Source: Verrucomicrobiales bacterium
GTDB taxonomy: Bacteria; Verrucomicrobiota; Verrucomicrobiia; Verrucomicrobiales; V1-33
NCBI GenBank assembly: GCA_028293125.1
Contig: JAQGPJ010000103.1
Location: 124,001 to 188,000, forward strand
Length of the DNA: 64,000 nucleotides
Direction: 5' to 3'
The position numbers and the translations under genes are program-made. Of this stretch, positions 1 through 8,406 are shown in pieces. The stretch's first letter is position 1, and the number at the start of each line of letters is the position of its first letter. Below the pieces are notes generated by a model. It was not told the origin of the DNA. It did not search any database and saw only the letters and a list, made by a program, of their open reading frames with translations.

Positions 1-436
1 GCAGAATGCGCTCGGTGGAGGGGTCGAGTTTGTCAGGATCGTCCTTGGAGACCTTGAACTCGCTGATCACGCTGTGCTTGGGATCCTGCTGGCTGTAATA
101 GACGAAAACGCGGCCGTTCTCCTTGTATTTCGGATGGAAGGCCAGGCCCAGCAGTCCCTCCTCGAAATCGTTCTCCTCCATTTTGCGGTCAGAGAGATCA
201 AGGAAGGTCTTCGTTTCGGAGCCAGCGGGGTCCTTGGGCAGAATGAGGATTTTACCTTTCTGCTGCACGAGGAACTGGCGTCCGCTGCCATCGGGGCTAT
301 GCACCAAGGAGATCGGGCGCTCCGTTTTGCAGGCGGCCCACACCGGCTCCAGCCTCAGGGTGTCGGCGGCCAGCAGGCCGGAAACGGTGGAAAGTGCCAA
401 GGCGGATGACAGGAGGGCGGCGGAGAGCGGCTTCAT
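1..436 (-). CDS. Exported glucose/sorbosone dehydrogenase-like protein (3' end beyond window)
   Basis: This reading frame runs off the left edge, so only the first 145 residues are seen. It opens with a typical signal peptide (MKPLSAALLSSALALS..., cleavage probably after LLAAD near residue 25). The mature part reads RLEPVWAACKTERPISLVHSPDGSGR followed by FLVQQKGKILI and EEGLLGLAFHPKYKENG. This is the first-blade pattern of the PQQ-type glucose/sorbosone dehydrogenase beta-propeller family (GSDH), periplasmic proteins that oxidise sugars or sit in larger multidomain enzymes. The catalytic and PQQ-binding residues lie outside the window, so substrate and activity cannot be judged. It is divergent from the glycosidase at 662, with about 225 bp between the two starts for promoters. 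The family call is from sequence pattern memory. Confidence 0.8.
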   Translation of the reverse strand, partial: MKPLSAALLSSALALSTVSGLLAADTLRLEPVWAACKTERPISLVHSPDGSGRQFLVQQKGKILILPKDPAGSETKTFLDLSDRKMEENDFEEGLLGLAFHPKYKENGRVFVYYSQQDPKHSVISEFKVSKDDPDKLDPSTERIL

Positions 437-661
437 GCCGCCCTCATACGATGTGTTTGCCTGGGATGGCAACCCGGCACTTTGCCGGCTTGACGGTGAA
501 AACTGCGGTGCCGGGCTTCCGGAGAGCACGGTAGGCGCCTGCTCGATTTCACACTTCTGCGGCCTGCCGGCGCATTCACGGGAGGAGTTCATTATCCTGT
601 CTCCGGTTTTGAAAGAGCGCATGGACTGGTGAATGTATTCGCCCGGTCCCGTACCCCCCCC

Positions 662-2002
662 ATGAAGCCGTTCCCCCCTTTTCTTTCCCTTCCCCTTTCC
701 TCCGGCTTTGCCGGCCTCCTTCTGCTCTGCGCTCCGCTGCGGACGCAGGCGGCGGCAGAGGAGCGCCCGCTGTTGCGGGAATTCACCGGGCTCTGCGGGC
801 ACACCGTGGCTTTCAAGCCGGAGCTTTACAAAGCGGTCTGCGGGGTGGTGCGCGATTACCATCCCGTGGAGTGGGATCTGCCCGACGACACCTCCATGCT
901 GCCGGAATGGCCGGAGGCCCGCAACCGGGTGTCGTGGGCTGAGGTTTATGGCTCGTGGCACAGAGCCGGGCTGAAAATCAATGTCTGCCTGATGATCGAC
1001 GGCATGGACAAAAAGTGGAAGGACCCCGTGAAGGACTCCTTCGCCTACGGCAAAAGCTTTGCCGAAAACTTCGGCCCCGGCGGCAAATGGCCCTATGTGG
1101 AGTGGGTGGAGATCGGCAACGAGCCCGGCCTCTACACCGATGAGGACTGGGTGAAGGTGATGGAGTCCATGGCCAAAGGCATCCGCGAGGCAAACCCCAG
1201 GCTGAAAATCGTGACCTGCAACATCGAGTCCACCAAAAGCGACCGCTACTGGAAGGGCGCGGACCTCTACAAGGACCGGGACGCGCTTTACGATGTGATC
1301 CAGATCCACCGTTACGCCATCGCCGAGCAGTGGCCGGTGTGGCGGCGGTCGTATCCGGAGAATCCCAAGGTGCCGTTCCTCTCCAGCATCCGGGAATTGA
1401 AGGAATGGCGCGACAAAAATGCCCCTGACAAAAAACTATGGGTGACGGAGTTCGGCTGGGACAGCAGCAGCAAAAAGCCCGATCCCGCCGGCGAGTGGGC
1501 CAAGTGGGTGGGCTCCACCGATGACGAGCAGGCGCGCTGGATTGTGCGCTCCTTCCTGCTCTTCGCGGAGATGGGCATCGACAAGGCCTTCACCTATTTC
1601 TTCAACGACGACGACACGCCGCAGCTGCATGGGGCCTCCGGCCTGACGCGAAAGTACCAGCCCAAACCCGCCTTCCACGCCTCCGCCTGGATGCTGAAAT
1701 CGCTGGGCGGCCACCGGTTCTCCAAAGCGCTGAAAAACTCGCTGGAGGAGGGTTATGCCTATGAGTTCACTCCGGAGAAGGCCGGCGATCCGGTCATCAT
1801 CGCCGCCTGGCACGCCACCAAAGACTCGACCCTGGCCCTGCCCGCGGACGGCCGCAAAGTGCTGAAGGCGGAACGGATGCCGCTGACGCCCGGCGATGCG
1901 GAGACAGTGACCGTATCCACCAAGACCGACAGCGGCGGGGAATGGTCCCTGCCAATCAGTGAAAAGCCCATCCTTCTGTGGGTGGAGCCGACGGCCAAAT
2001 GA
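662..2002 (+). CDS. Exported clan GH-A glycoside hydrolase
   Basis: A 446-residue secreted enzyme. The ATG at 662 begins an obvious signal peptide (MKPFPPFLSLPLSSGFAG..., Ala-rich cleavage region near residue 30); an upstream in-frame GTG at 629 would only add a charged extension before it. The body is a TIM-barrel glycosidase: EIGNEPGLYTDEDW supplies the acid/base Glu (E154, the N-E-P signature at the end of strand 4) and LWVTEFGWDSSSK supplies the nucleophile Glu (E263, strand 7). This pair is diagnostic of clan GH-A (GH5, GH39 and relatives). The length fits a lone catalytic domain plus a short C-terminal beta module around residues 355-446. The polysaccharide or glycoside attacked cannot be told from sequence. 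It converges on the CdsA gene with only 18 bp between stop codons. Confidence 0.8.
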   Translation: MKPFPPFLSLPLSSGFAGLLLLCAPLRTQAAAEERPLLREFTGLCGHTVAFKPELYKAVCGVVRDYHPVEWDLPDDTSMLPEWPEARNRVSWAEVYGSWHRAGLKINVCLMIDGMDKKWKDPVKDSFAYGKSFAENFGPGGKWPYVEWVEIGNEPGLYTDEDWVKVMESMAKGIREANPRLKIVTCNIESTKSDRYWKGADLYKDRDALYDVIQIHRYAIAEQWPVWRRSYPENPKVPFLSSIRELKEWRDKNAPDKKLWVTEFGWDSSSKKPDPAGEWAKWVGSTDDEQARWIVRSFLLFAEMGIDKAFTYFFNDDDTPQLHGASGLTRKYQPKPAFHASAWMLKSLGGHRFSKALKNSLEEGYAYEFTPEKAGDPVIIAAWHATKDSTLALPADGRKVLKAERMPLTPGDAETVTVSTKTDSGGEWSLPISEKPILLWVEPTAK

Positions 2003-2020
2003 TCCGGATTCTCCGCTCCG

Positions 2021-2965
2021 CTACGTCCAGCCGTGGCGGACGATGTGGAAAAACAGCGGGGCGGAGAAGCAGAGGGAATCGATGCGGTCCATCATCCCGC
2101 CGTGGCCCTGGATCATGTGGCCCCAGTCCTTGATGCCGCGGTCGCGCTTGATGGCCGACATGACCAGCCCGCCGAAAAACCCCAGTAGCGTGGCGAGGAG
2201 CGACAGGCCGAACGCCTCCCACCAGCGGAAGGGGGTGAAACCCGTGAGCGCCAGTCCCAGCAGGCTGGCGCTGAGCACGCCGCCCACCAATCCCTCCCAG
2301 GTTTTGGACGGACTGAGCACCGGCGCGACCTTCCGCCTTCCCAGCATTTTGCCCCAGATGTACTGAAGGACATCACTGCTCTGCACCACCAGGATGAGAA
2401 ACAACAGCAGTTGGGAGCTGCGGCCCTCAAAGCCGGGAATCCGCAGGGTCAGCAGCATGGGCAGATGGCTGATGAAAAACACGCAGACCATCAGTCCCCA
2501 CTGAAGCCGGGCGGTGCGCTCCAGAAACCCTTTGCAGTCACCGGCCATGGTCATCCGGATGGGCAGGAACACAAAGGCATAGACGGGAATGAAGATGGCG
2601 AAGAGGCCATACCACTGGATCCACACCAGAAAAAATTGTCCCGGCAAAATGACAAAAAAAGACCAGAACAGGGCGCGGTGATCCGCCATCGTGGTTGGGG
2701 TGGCGGTGATGAATTCCCTCAGCGCGAAAAACGAAATGAGACCGAACACGATGACGGCGGCATGGAATCCCAACGCCAGCGTGCCCGCCAGCACCCCCGC
2801 CATGACCCACCACGCATTGACGCGGGCCACCAGATTCGCCACCACCGGCTGCATGGCGGGCCGGGCGGCGGCCCGGCGTTTAAGAATCCACCCCGTGACG
2901 CTGGCCACGGCCAGCACCGCCAGGATGCCCAGAAAAAGATGCTGTGTCTGCGGAGTCAGGTGCAT
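2021..2965 (-). CDS. Phosphatidate cytidylyltransferase (CdsA family)
   Basis: A 314-residue polytopic membrane enzyme that would make CDP-diacylglycerol from phosphatidate and CTP. It has about eight hydrophobic segments, the internal motif SPSKTWEGLVGG and the C-terminal family signature SAIKRDRGIKDWGHMIQGHG followed by GMMDRID. The two acidic residues there (KDWGH and MDRID) bind the catalytic metals. The start at 2965 (MHLTPQTQ...) is preferred over an upstream in-frame start that would add an unlikely cysteine/arginine-rich leader. The gene is the last of a three-gene cluster and begins 19 bp after the PlsC stop. The arrangement CDP-alcohol transferase, acyltransferase, CdsA resembles accessory clusters such as E. 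coli ynbA-ynbB, so this may be an accessory copy rather than the housekeeping cdsA. Confidence 0.88.
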   Translation of the reverse strand: MHLTPQTQHLFLGILAVLAVASVTGWILKRRAAARPAMQPVVANLVARVNAWWVMAGVLAGTLALGFHAAVIVFGLISFFALREFITATPTTMADHRALFWSFFVILPGQFFLVWIQWYGLFAIFIPVYAFVFLPIRMTMAGDCKGFLERTARLQWGLMVCVFFISHLPMLLTLRIPGFEGRSSQLLLFLILVVQSSDVLQYIWGKMLGRRKVAPVLSPSKTWEGLVGGVLSASLLGLALTGFTPFRWWEAFGLSLLATLLGFFGGLVMSAIKRDRGIKDWGHMIQGHGGMMDRIDSLCFSAPLFFHIVRHGWT

Positions 2966-2984
2966 GGATGGGGAGAGGGGAGAT

Positions 2985-3623
2985 TCACGCCGGCTGATTC
3001 CATTGCCGCAGCGCCAGCACCGCATGACGCGCCCGCTCCAGATAGGCCTCCCTCGGCTCCTGCGGCTGCAGAGTGACCGGAGCCCCGAAGACCACGGTGG
3101 TCAGGAGCGGGATGGGAAGCATCTCCCCTTTGGGCAGAATGCGGTTCAGGTTCTCCAGGAAAACCGGCACAAACTCGATGTCCGGCGCGGCCTTGGCAAG
3201 ATGATAGAGGCCGGCCTTGAAGGCACCGGTCTCACCCGTCAGACTGCGGGTGCCCTCCGGGAAAAGGATGAGCGATTCCCCCTGCTCCAACACCTCCACC
3301 ATGCCACGCAGGGGATTGTCCTGACGGGTGGCTTTGTCCCGGTTGATCAGCAGGGCGCGGAAAACCGCGCACGCCATCCAGCGGCGGAGACTGGTGGCGT
3401 CCCAGAAATCCCGGGCGGCCACGGGTCGGGTGCGGTGACGCTGGGCCGCATCCAGCGCCGACCACAGGGCCACGAAGTCGAGATGGCTGCCATGATTGGC
3501 GAAATACACGCGGGGCCGGGATCCCGCCGGCGGGCAGCCATGCCACACGGCGCGGATGCCGGTGATCAGCTTCACGATCCCCGCCACCAGGGACTGCACA
3601 GGGGTGTTGCCGGGGGAGCTCAT
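2985..3623 (-). CDS. 1-acyl-sn-glycerol-3-phosphate acyltransferase (PlsC family)
   Basis: A 212-residue acyltransferase that would add the second acyl chain to lysophosphatidate. Block I is FANHGSHLDFVALW (the catalytic H-x4-D), block II includes the Arg/Asn stretch ALLINRDKA, and block III is LILFPEGTRS. One amphipathic or hydrophobic segment precedes block I. The start ATG at 3623 overlaps the TGA of the upstream CDP-alcohol phosphatidyltransferase (ATGA), indicating translational coupling. Its product, phosphatidic acid, is the substrate of the CdsA encoded next, so the gene order follows the pathway. Acyl donor (ACP or CoA) is not evident. Confidence 0.88.
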   Translation of the reverse strand: MSSPGNTPVQSLVAGIVKLITGIRAVWHGCPPAGSRPRVYFANHGSHLDFVALWSALDAAQRHRTRPVAARDFWDATSLRRWMACAVFRALLINRDKATRQDNPLRGMVEVLEQGESLILFPEGTRSLTGETGAFKAGLYHLAKAAPDIEFVPVFLENLNRILPKGEMLPIPLLTTVVFGAPVTLQPQEPREAYLERARHAVLALRQWNQPA

Positions 3624-4288
3624 GGGATGCGGGATCGGAGAATGGAGGCGGTGGTGAGAAGACGGCGCGCGGCGGTGGCCACGCTGCCCGCCGCCACCAG
3701 TGCCAGCACCCATGGCATAAGGTGGCCACTGCGGTTCACGGCATACTCCACCGCGCCGGCGATGCAGGCGAAGGTCAGAATGGCCATGCGGTGCTGCTTG
3801 GCGAAGGGGCCGCGGAAATCCTGTTTTCCTGTCAGGCTGGCGCCCAAAGCCCGCGCATAGGCGGTGGACAAAGCCCCTGCCGCGGCGGCCCATCCTGCAT
3901 CCGCCGCCCAGGGATGCCAATGCGCGGCCCCATAGCCGGCGGCCACCAGCAGCAGGGTGTCGGCCAGACGGTCCGGCACCTCGTTGTAAAGATCGCCCAC
4001 CGCCGATTTCAGCCCGCCCTCCACCGCCAGCAGCCCATCCATCAGGTTGCACAGCAGCCGCAGCTGGATCCCCAGTATAGCCATCAGCCACCAGAATGCC
4101 TGGCAGCCGGTGCACGCCTCACGCGGCGCGGCATACAGACAGGCCGCGCCGGCGGCGGCGAAAACAACGCTCAGCACGGAAACCGCGTTCGGCGTGAATT
4201 TCCAACGCAACAGCCGCAGGGACAGAGCCCCCGCCCAAGCCGTTTTACGGCTTTTCAAAGGGCGGCGGGCAGTGGGATCGGAGGGCAT
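3620..4288 (-). CDS. CDP-alcohol phosphatidyltransferase family protein with altered motif
   Basis: A 222-residue membrane protein with about six hydrophobic segments. It carries a CDP-alcohol phosphatidyltransferase motif spanning about residues 81-107: CNLMDGLLAVEGG, then AVGDLYNEVPDRLAD. The family consensus is DGxxARx8Gx3Dx3D. Here the Arg is Val and the third acidic position is Asn, while the first and last Asp and the Gly residues remain. These changes co-occur with the E-V-P-D-R string, so this looks like a coherent subfamily rather than a decayed gene. The enzyme would move a phosphatidyl group from CDP-diacylglycerol to an unknown alcohol. It is the first gene of the PlsC-CdsA cluster and overlaps PlsC by 4 bp. 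Confidence 0.8.
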   Translation of the reverse strand: MPSDPTARRPLKSRKTAWAGALSLRLLRWKFTPNAVSVLSVVFAAAGAACLYAAPREACTGCQAFWWLMAILGIQLRLLCNLMDGLLAVEGGLKSAVGDLYNEVPDRLADTLLLVAAGYGAAHWHPWAADAGWAAAAGALSTAYARALGASLTGKQDFRGPFAKQHRMAILTFACIAGAVEYAVNRSGHLMPWVLALVAAGSVATAARRLLTTASILRSRIP

Positions 4289-4508
4289 GGTTCGTAGAGG
4301 AAAAACGGTCGGTGACAGCCGGACCGCGGTCCTGACCGCCGACTGGTTGCGCCGCGCAATGTGACCTGCCCCGCGCGTTTGTCAGCGGATAATCCTGCCC
4401 GCCTGCTAATTGATAAGCTGACTGAAATGAATGAATGAGAATTGTTCAAAAGCCTGCTTATCCCCGCAGACCGGGTCAAACGCCATACCGCTCCTTTACC
4501 GCCCTCCA

Positions 4509-6947
4509 TCAGCGCGCCCGGTAAAACCGGCGGCCTGTCAGGGAGGCGGCGGGGAGCACATACGGACTGGCGGCTCCGGCAACCGGGGTGAATCCGCTGC
4601 TCAGCTCCGTGGAGGATTCCAGCACGCCGGTGTAAACGATGCTCAGACTGCCGTCGGTATTCCGGACGATGGAGATCGATTTGTCCGCCGCCACCGCGAG
4701 ACCGGCCTGGTAATGGGCCGTGATGCGGGCCGCCGTCAGCGCGGTGCTGTAAACCGCGGGCTCGTCAATAGTGCCGACGAATCCCTCTTCCGCATTGTCC
4801 CCGCGCATGCCGATGGCCCACGGTGCCGACAGCGCCAGCGCGCCCACGGCGTCCTCCCGCGTGGCCACGGACTGGCCGTTGCGGTAAATCGTCCAGGCCG
4901 TGCCATCATAAGTGCCGGCCAGATGAATCCATGTGGTGCCGTCCTGATCATCGCCGGGAACGGCGGACACGGCGGAATGGGTGCCGCCTTCGGCGTCGAT
5001 GGACCCCACCTCGTATTCATTGTTGGGGGTGACTCTCAGGAACGCGCCCCGCTGGCCGTCCGCCCCGCCGCGGGTGATGATGTCCGCCGCCGCTGTGCCG
5101 GATTGCTGTCCTCCCTGAACCCATGCCTCCAAGGTCACCGGCCCGGAGAGACGGAGGCCGGCGGGATCCTCCAGACTCACGGAAGTGCCCACGCCGTCGA
5201 ACAACACCGCGGTGTTGGCCGCATCAAAACCACCAAAAGCAGGCGGACGTGGTCCTAACGCATCGTTCACCGCTCCGACCACGCCGCCATCCGCCGCCTG
5301 ACCAAGAGTGCCCGAATTGACCGCCGGCTGGAGGGGAGGCTCGGACAGCCGGAGGTATTCCACCGGGGCATCCGCCAGCACCACCGCCGCATAACCGGCG
5401 CTCTTTGCGGCATTGGTGCCAGCCTGATAATGCGCCGTCACCTGGGCCGCTGTCAGCACCGTGCCGTAAACCGCCACCTCATCCACGGAGCCGTGGTAGG
5501 GATTCTGCCCATTGTCATAGCTGCCGATGGACAGTTCCTTGGCGAACTGCTCCTCATTGGCCACATAGGTCCCGGTAACCGATTTCCGGTTCTGCCCGTT
5601 GACATAGATGGTGGCGGTGGAGGTGCCCCCGTTCCAAGTCACCACCACGTGATTCCAAGTGCCCAGCTTTCCGGCATTCGCTGTCGTCGCTTGGGCGGTC
5701 AGGCTCACTCCCACAGTGGAGCCCGTTCCGTTGTACATTCGGAAGTTCCATCCCGTGGCCGGGGAACGCTGAAAAAACACCCATCCCTGCCGGTCGCCGT
5801 CGCTCAGGCGGTTGAAGAGCGGACAGGGCCCCGGATCATCCGAGACCTCCTCGCCCACAAGAAACCAGGCCTCCACGCTGAAGTCCGCCGTGGCCGGAGG
5901 GTTCACCGCCGCCGTCCAGGGAACCAGGGTCTGGTTGCTGCCACGATAGCCGGCCGCGCCGTCCACGGCTCCATTGAGAGCGCCCGCCGCCGGACGCACG
6001 GCGGCGGGGTGGTGCAGGCCGTCGCCGACCGGCCCCTGGGTTCCGAAATTGACCGCGGTGTCCGTTTCCACCGACGGCTCGTTCAGCCGCAGATACTCCA
6101 CCGGCCCGTCCGCCTTCACCAAAGTGTCATAGGAGACGGCGGGTGCCGTGGCCGTGCCATTTTGATAGTGCGCCAGAATCTGCGCGGGTGTCAGAAGCTT
6201 CTTATAAACCGCCACTTCATCCACCGCTCCCCGGAAGGGATTGGCCCCCGTGTCGTAGGCTCCGATGGACAATGGTCGGGCATTGGCTGCCGTATTAGCA
6301 GTGTAGGTGCCGGTTTTGCTGCCCACGGCCACGCCGTTCACATACAGGGTCGCCGTGCTGGCGGGGCCGTCCCACGTCACCGCCAGGTGGTTCCAGGTTC
6401 CGGCTTTGCCCTGTCCGGCAGCGGAGGACTGTCCGGTGAGATCCACGCCCACGGCATCGCCGCTGCCACTGTACATTCGGAAATTCCAGCCTGTGCCCGG
6501 AGAGCGCTGGAAGAGGATCCAGCCCTGACGGTTCCCGTCCGACAGCCGGTTGAAAAGCGGACAGGGGCCGGTGGCGTCATCCGTCTCCCTCAGCGGCATC
6601 ACCCAGGCCTCAACCGTGAACGATTCCGCCGCCGGAGGATTCACGTCCGCCACAAAAGGCACCGTGGTGCGGGCACCGCTGCCATCATAATAAGCCGCCC
6701 CGTCCCGGCTTCCCGCCAACGCTCCCTGGACCGGATGCACATCCGTGTGTGTGCCATTGCCCGCCGCTCCCGCACTGCCCTGATTCTCCGCCTTGCCCAA
6801 CTTGGCCGGATCCTGAAACCGATACCACGCCAGCGGCGCATCCACCCGCACCTCACTGGCGTAATCCGCCAGACTGCGGCCGGGCTGGCTTACCAGTGTC
6901 CCGCCAGCCCCGGCGGCGATCAATGAGAGAGAGGAAATGGATTTCAT
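4509..6947 (-). CDS. Secreted protein with three LamG-like jelly-roll domains
   Basis: An 812-residue exported protein. It starts with a signal peptide (MKSISSLSLIAAGAGGTLV...), chosen over a much longer N-terminal extension because it sits directly before the mature sequence. Three concanavalin A-like/LamG domains follow at roughly residues 100-250, 345-500 and 595-745, each opening with an EAW strand (FTVEAWVM, FSVEAWFL, VTLEAWVQ) and closing with a D-E-x-A-V-Y strand. Domains 1 and 2 are near duplicates: both contain GPCPLFNRLSDG, RQGW and a GWNFRMY strand. Domain 3 has diverged. Each is followed by an A-x-I-x-A-H-Y-Q linker. Such domains bind carbohydrate or mediate adhesion; no catalytic module is seen. 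No PEP-CTERM-type sorting tail was recognised; the C-terminus is a short beta-rich module ending GRRFYRAR. Confidence 0.85.
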   Translation of the reverse strand: MKSISSLSLIAAGAGGTLVSQPGRSLADYASEVRVDAPLAWYRFQDPAKLGKAENQGSAGAAGNGTHTDVHPVQGALAGSRDGAAYYDGSGARTTVPFVADVNPPAAESFTVEAWVMPLRETDDATGPCPLFNRLSDGNRQGWILFQRSPGTGWNFRMYSGSGDAVGVDLTGQSSAAGQGKAGTWNHLAVTWDGPASTATLYVNGVAVGSKTGTYTANTAANARPLSIGAYDTGANPFRGAVDEVAVYKKLLTPAQILAHYQNGTATAPAVSYDTLVKADGPVEYLRLNEPSVETDTAVNFGTQGPVGDGLHHPAAVRPAAGALNGAVDGAAGYRGSNQTLVPWTAAVNPPATADFSVEAWFLVGEEVSDDPGPCPLFNRLSDGDRQGWVFFQRSPATGWNFRMYNGTGSTVGVSLTAQATTANAGKLGTWNHVVVTWNGGTSTATIYVNGQNRKSVTGTYVANEEQFAKELSIGSYDNGQNPYHGSVDEVAVYGTVLTAAQVTAHYQAGTNAAKSAGYAAVVLADAPVEYLRLSEPPLQPAVNSGTLGQAADGGVVGAVNDALGPRPPAFGGFDAANTAVLFDGVGTSVSLEDPAGLRLSGPVTLEAWVQGGQQSGTAAADIITRGGADGQRGAFLRVTPNNEYEVGSIDAEGGTHSAVSAVPGDDQDGTTWIHLAGTYDGTAWTIYRNGQSVATREDAVGALALSAPWAIGMRGDNAEEGFVGTIDEPAVYSTALTAARITAHYQAGLAVAADKSISIVRNTDGSLSIVYTGVLESSTELSSGFTPVAGAASPYVLPAASLTGRRFYRAR

Positions 6948-7151
6948 AAAAATGGAGCAAGGGATCACACGCTGTTGAAAGGCGGGAGCAAGACGCACCG
7001 GAACAGCGGCAGCATTATTACAGTCCCATGAGCAGGTCAAGCTTCCGCCCCCGAATCCGCGTGCCGGCTTCTTTTCTTGATTCCTGAACTTCCCACAGCA
7101 GACCGGATTCAGCTTGACGCGGCTGCCCATGTCAGGAACAAAGCCGTCAGC

Positions 7152-7781
7152 ATGAACAAGGATGACTGGAACAATCCCTACCGTGAAACCACCCCCTATG
7201 TTTCCCCCAGCAATCCCTATGCTGTGCCGGAATCGGAAATTGTGGTGCCGGAGCAAACGGAGGGTGCCAGGATCGAGGGAAAGTGCCTTGTGGTTCCGAA
7301 GGACTGGCAAAGCCCTCCCATTTGCCTACTTACCGGTGACACGACCGATCTTTCGGCTTTGCGCCGAAAAAAACTCACTTGGATCCATCCCGCCTGGTTC
7401 ATCCTCTTTTTCATCATAAGGTTGGTGGCTCTACTGGTTTTTATTTTGCTGCGGAAAAAGGGCGAAATTCACTACTGCATCAGCCAGCCTCTCGCCGCGA
7501 AGCTGAAGAGGAGACGGACCATCAACTGGTGTATTTTTGGAACTGGGCTGCTGACCGCTGTGCTGCCAATGGCAGGCACCGGCTTTGATATCATTTTGCA
7601 GTTTGTGCTGACCGGCTTCATCCTGATTGTGCTTTCGGGTGTGCTGGCCACAACGTGGTGCCGGCCATTTTACGCCCGGAAAATTGACAAAACCCACATA
7701 TGGATCGCCAAAATTCCCGCTCGTGTGCGGGAAGCCATTGTCGGGATGGAGAGAACCGCCGTCGCCCGCCCGTGGATGTGA
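7152..7781 (+). CDS. NPYAPP-type membrane protein, tandem copy 1
   Basis: A 209-residue protein of unrecognised family. It has a short soluble N-terminus containing NPY-type motifs (NNPYRETTPY, SNPYAVPES), a conserved segment CLVVPKDWQSPPICLLTGD, then hydrophobic segments around residues 80-100 and 120-165. It ends with IWIAKIPARVREAIVGME. The same blueprint is repeated in the next two genes, so the three are paralogues from tandem duplication. The CxxTG string in the QSPPICLLTG segment is kept in spirit in all copies (CLLTG, CLLMG, CILTG). The start ATG at 7152 places the NPY motif at the N-terminus as in the other copies. No enzymatic motif is seen, and role and topology are unknown. Confidence 0.75.
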   Translation: MNKDDWNNPYRETTPYVSPSNPYAVPESEIVVPEQTEGARIEGKCLVVPKDWQSPPICLLTGDTTDLSALRRKKLTWIHPAWFILFFIIRLVALLVFILLRKKGEIHYCISQPLAAKLKRRRTINWCIFGTGLLTAVLPMAGTGFDIILQFVLTGFILIVLSGVLATTWCRPFYARKIDKTHIWIAKIPARVREAIVGMERTAVARPWM

Positions 7782-7830
7782 ATGCTCCCGCCCCGCCCCC
7801 GGCCATTACCAATAACATTTTCCAATCGAA

Positions 7831-7836
7831 AGGAGG
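7831..7836 (+). promoter_or_regulatory. Perfect Shine-Dalgarno that fixes a GTG start
   Basis: AGGAGG lies 8 nt before the GTG at 7845. It argues for GTG as the start of the second NPYAPP-type gene and against the ATG at 7782, which would begin right behind the preceding stop codon and add 21 residues unlike the paralogues. Strong Shine-Dalgarno sequences are otherwise rare in this window. Confidence 0.75.
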
Positions 7837-7844
7837 TGCGGCTT

Positions 7845-8372
7845 GTGGATACGTCCGGGGATGACAACCCCTACGCCCCGCCAAAGGCCCCGCCTCCGGA
7901 CGGAGCCCCTTCGTGGCCCGCGTACTGCGAAGCCCGATTATTGGTCGTGCCTCCGTCCTGGCAAAGTCCGCCGGTCTGCCTGCTCATGGGGGACATCGTC
8001 GGTCTCGTGCCTTTCCGCGGAGTCAGAATCCGCTACTACCTCAGCCCCCAAGCGGTGAGGAAACTAAAAATCAGAACCATTATCAAGTGGTTCATTTTTG
8101 GGATGGGTCTGCTGCCGGCGATACTTGGGCTGCTTCCAAGCACCAGCAATGCCGGGACGGTGCTCATCCTGCCAGGGGTCCTCCTCGTTCTGATCTCCGG
8201 CGGGCTGGCGCGCGCCTGGCGCATGCCCGTCCGCGCTTGGAAAATTGAGGATGCGCGCATCTGGATAGCCGGCATTCCGGCCCCGGTGCGGAACGCCATT
8301 GTCCAAATGGAGCAGGCTTTGGCGAATCAGCGAGCAAGGCACGACCACCCGACCGGCACTCCGCCCCTGTGA
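7845..8372 (+). CDS. NPYAPP-type membrane protein, tandem copy 2
   Basis: A 175-residue paralogue of the genes at 7152 and 8407, started at a GTG with an ideal Shine-Dalgarno. It opens VDTSGDDNPYAPPKAP, keeps the central segment LLVVPPSWQSPPVCLLMGD, and has one long hydrophobic region (residues ~85-130) rather than two separated ones. It ends with IWIAGIPAPVRNAIVQME, almost identical to copy 1. It is shorter than its neighbours because the region that forms the first membrane segment in copies 1 and 3 is reduced (VGLVPFRGVRIRYYLS). It sits 63 bp after copy 1 and 34 bp before copy 3, so the three are probably co-transcribed. Function unknown. Confidence 0.72.
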   Translation: MDTSGDDNPYAPPKAPPPDGAPSWPAYCEARLLVVPPSWQSPPVCLLMGDIVGLVPFRGVRIRYYLSPQAVRKLKIRTIIKWFIFGMGLLPAILGLLPSTSNAGTVLILPGVLLVLISGGLARAWRMPVRAWKIEDARIWIAGIPAPVRNAIVQMEQALANQRARHDHPTGTPPL

Positions 8373-8406
8373 ACACCATTCTCCGCCGCAAGGAAAGCGT
8401 TATCCC

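Noticed and set aside
7782-8372. ATG at 7782 as start of the second NPYAPP-type gene
   Set aside because: The GTG at 7845 has a perfect Shine-Dalgarno and the resulting N-terminus matches the paralogues.
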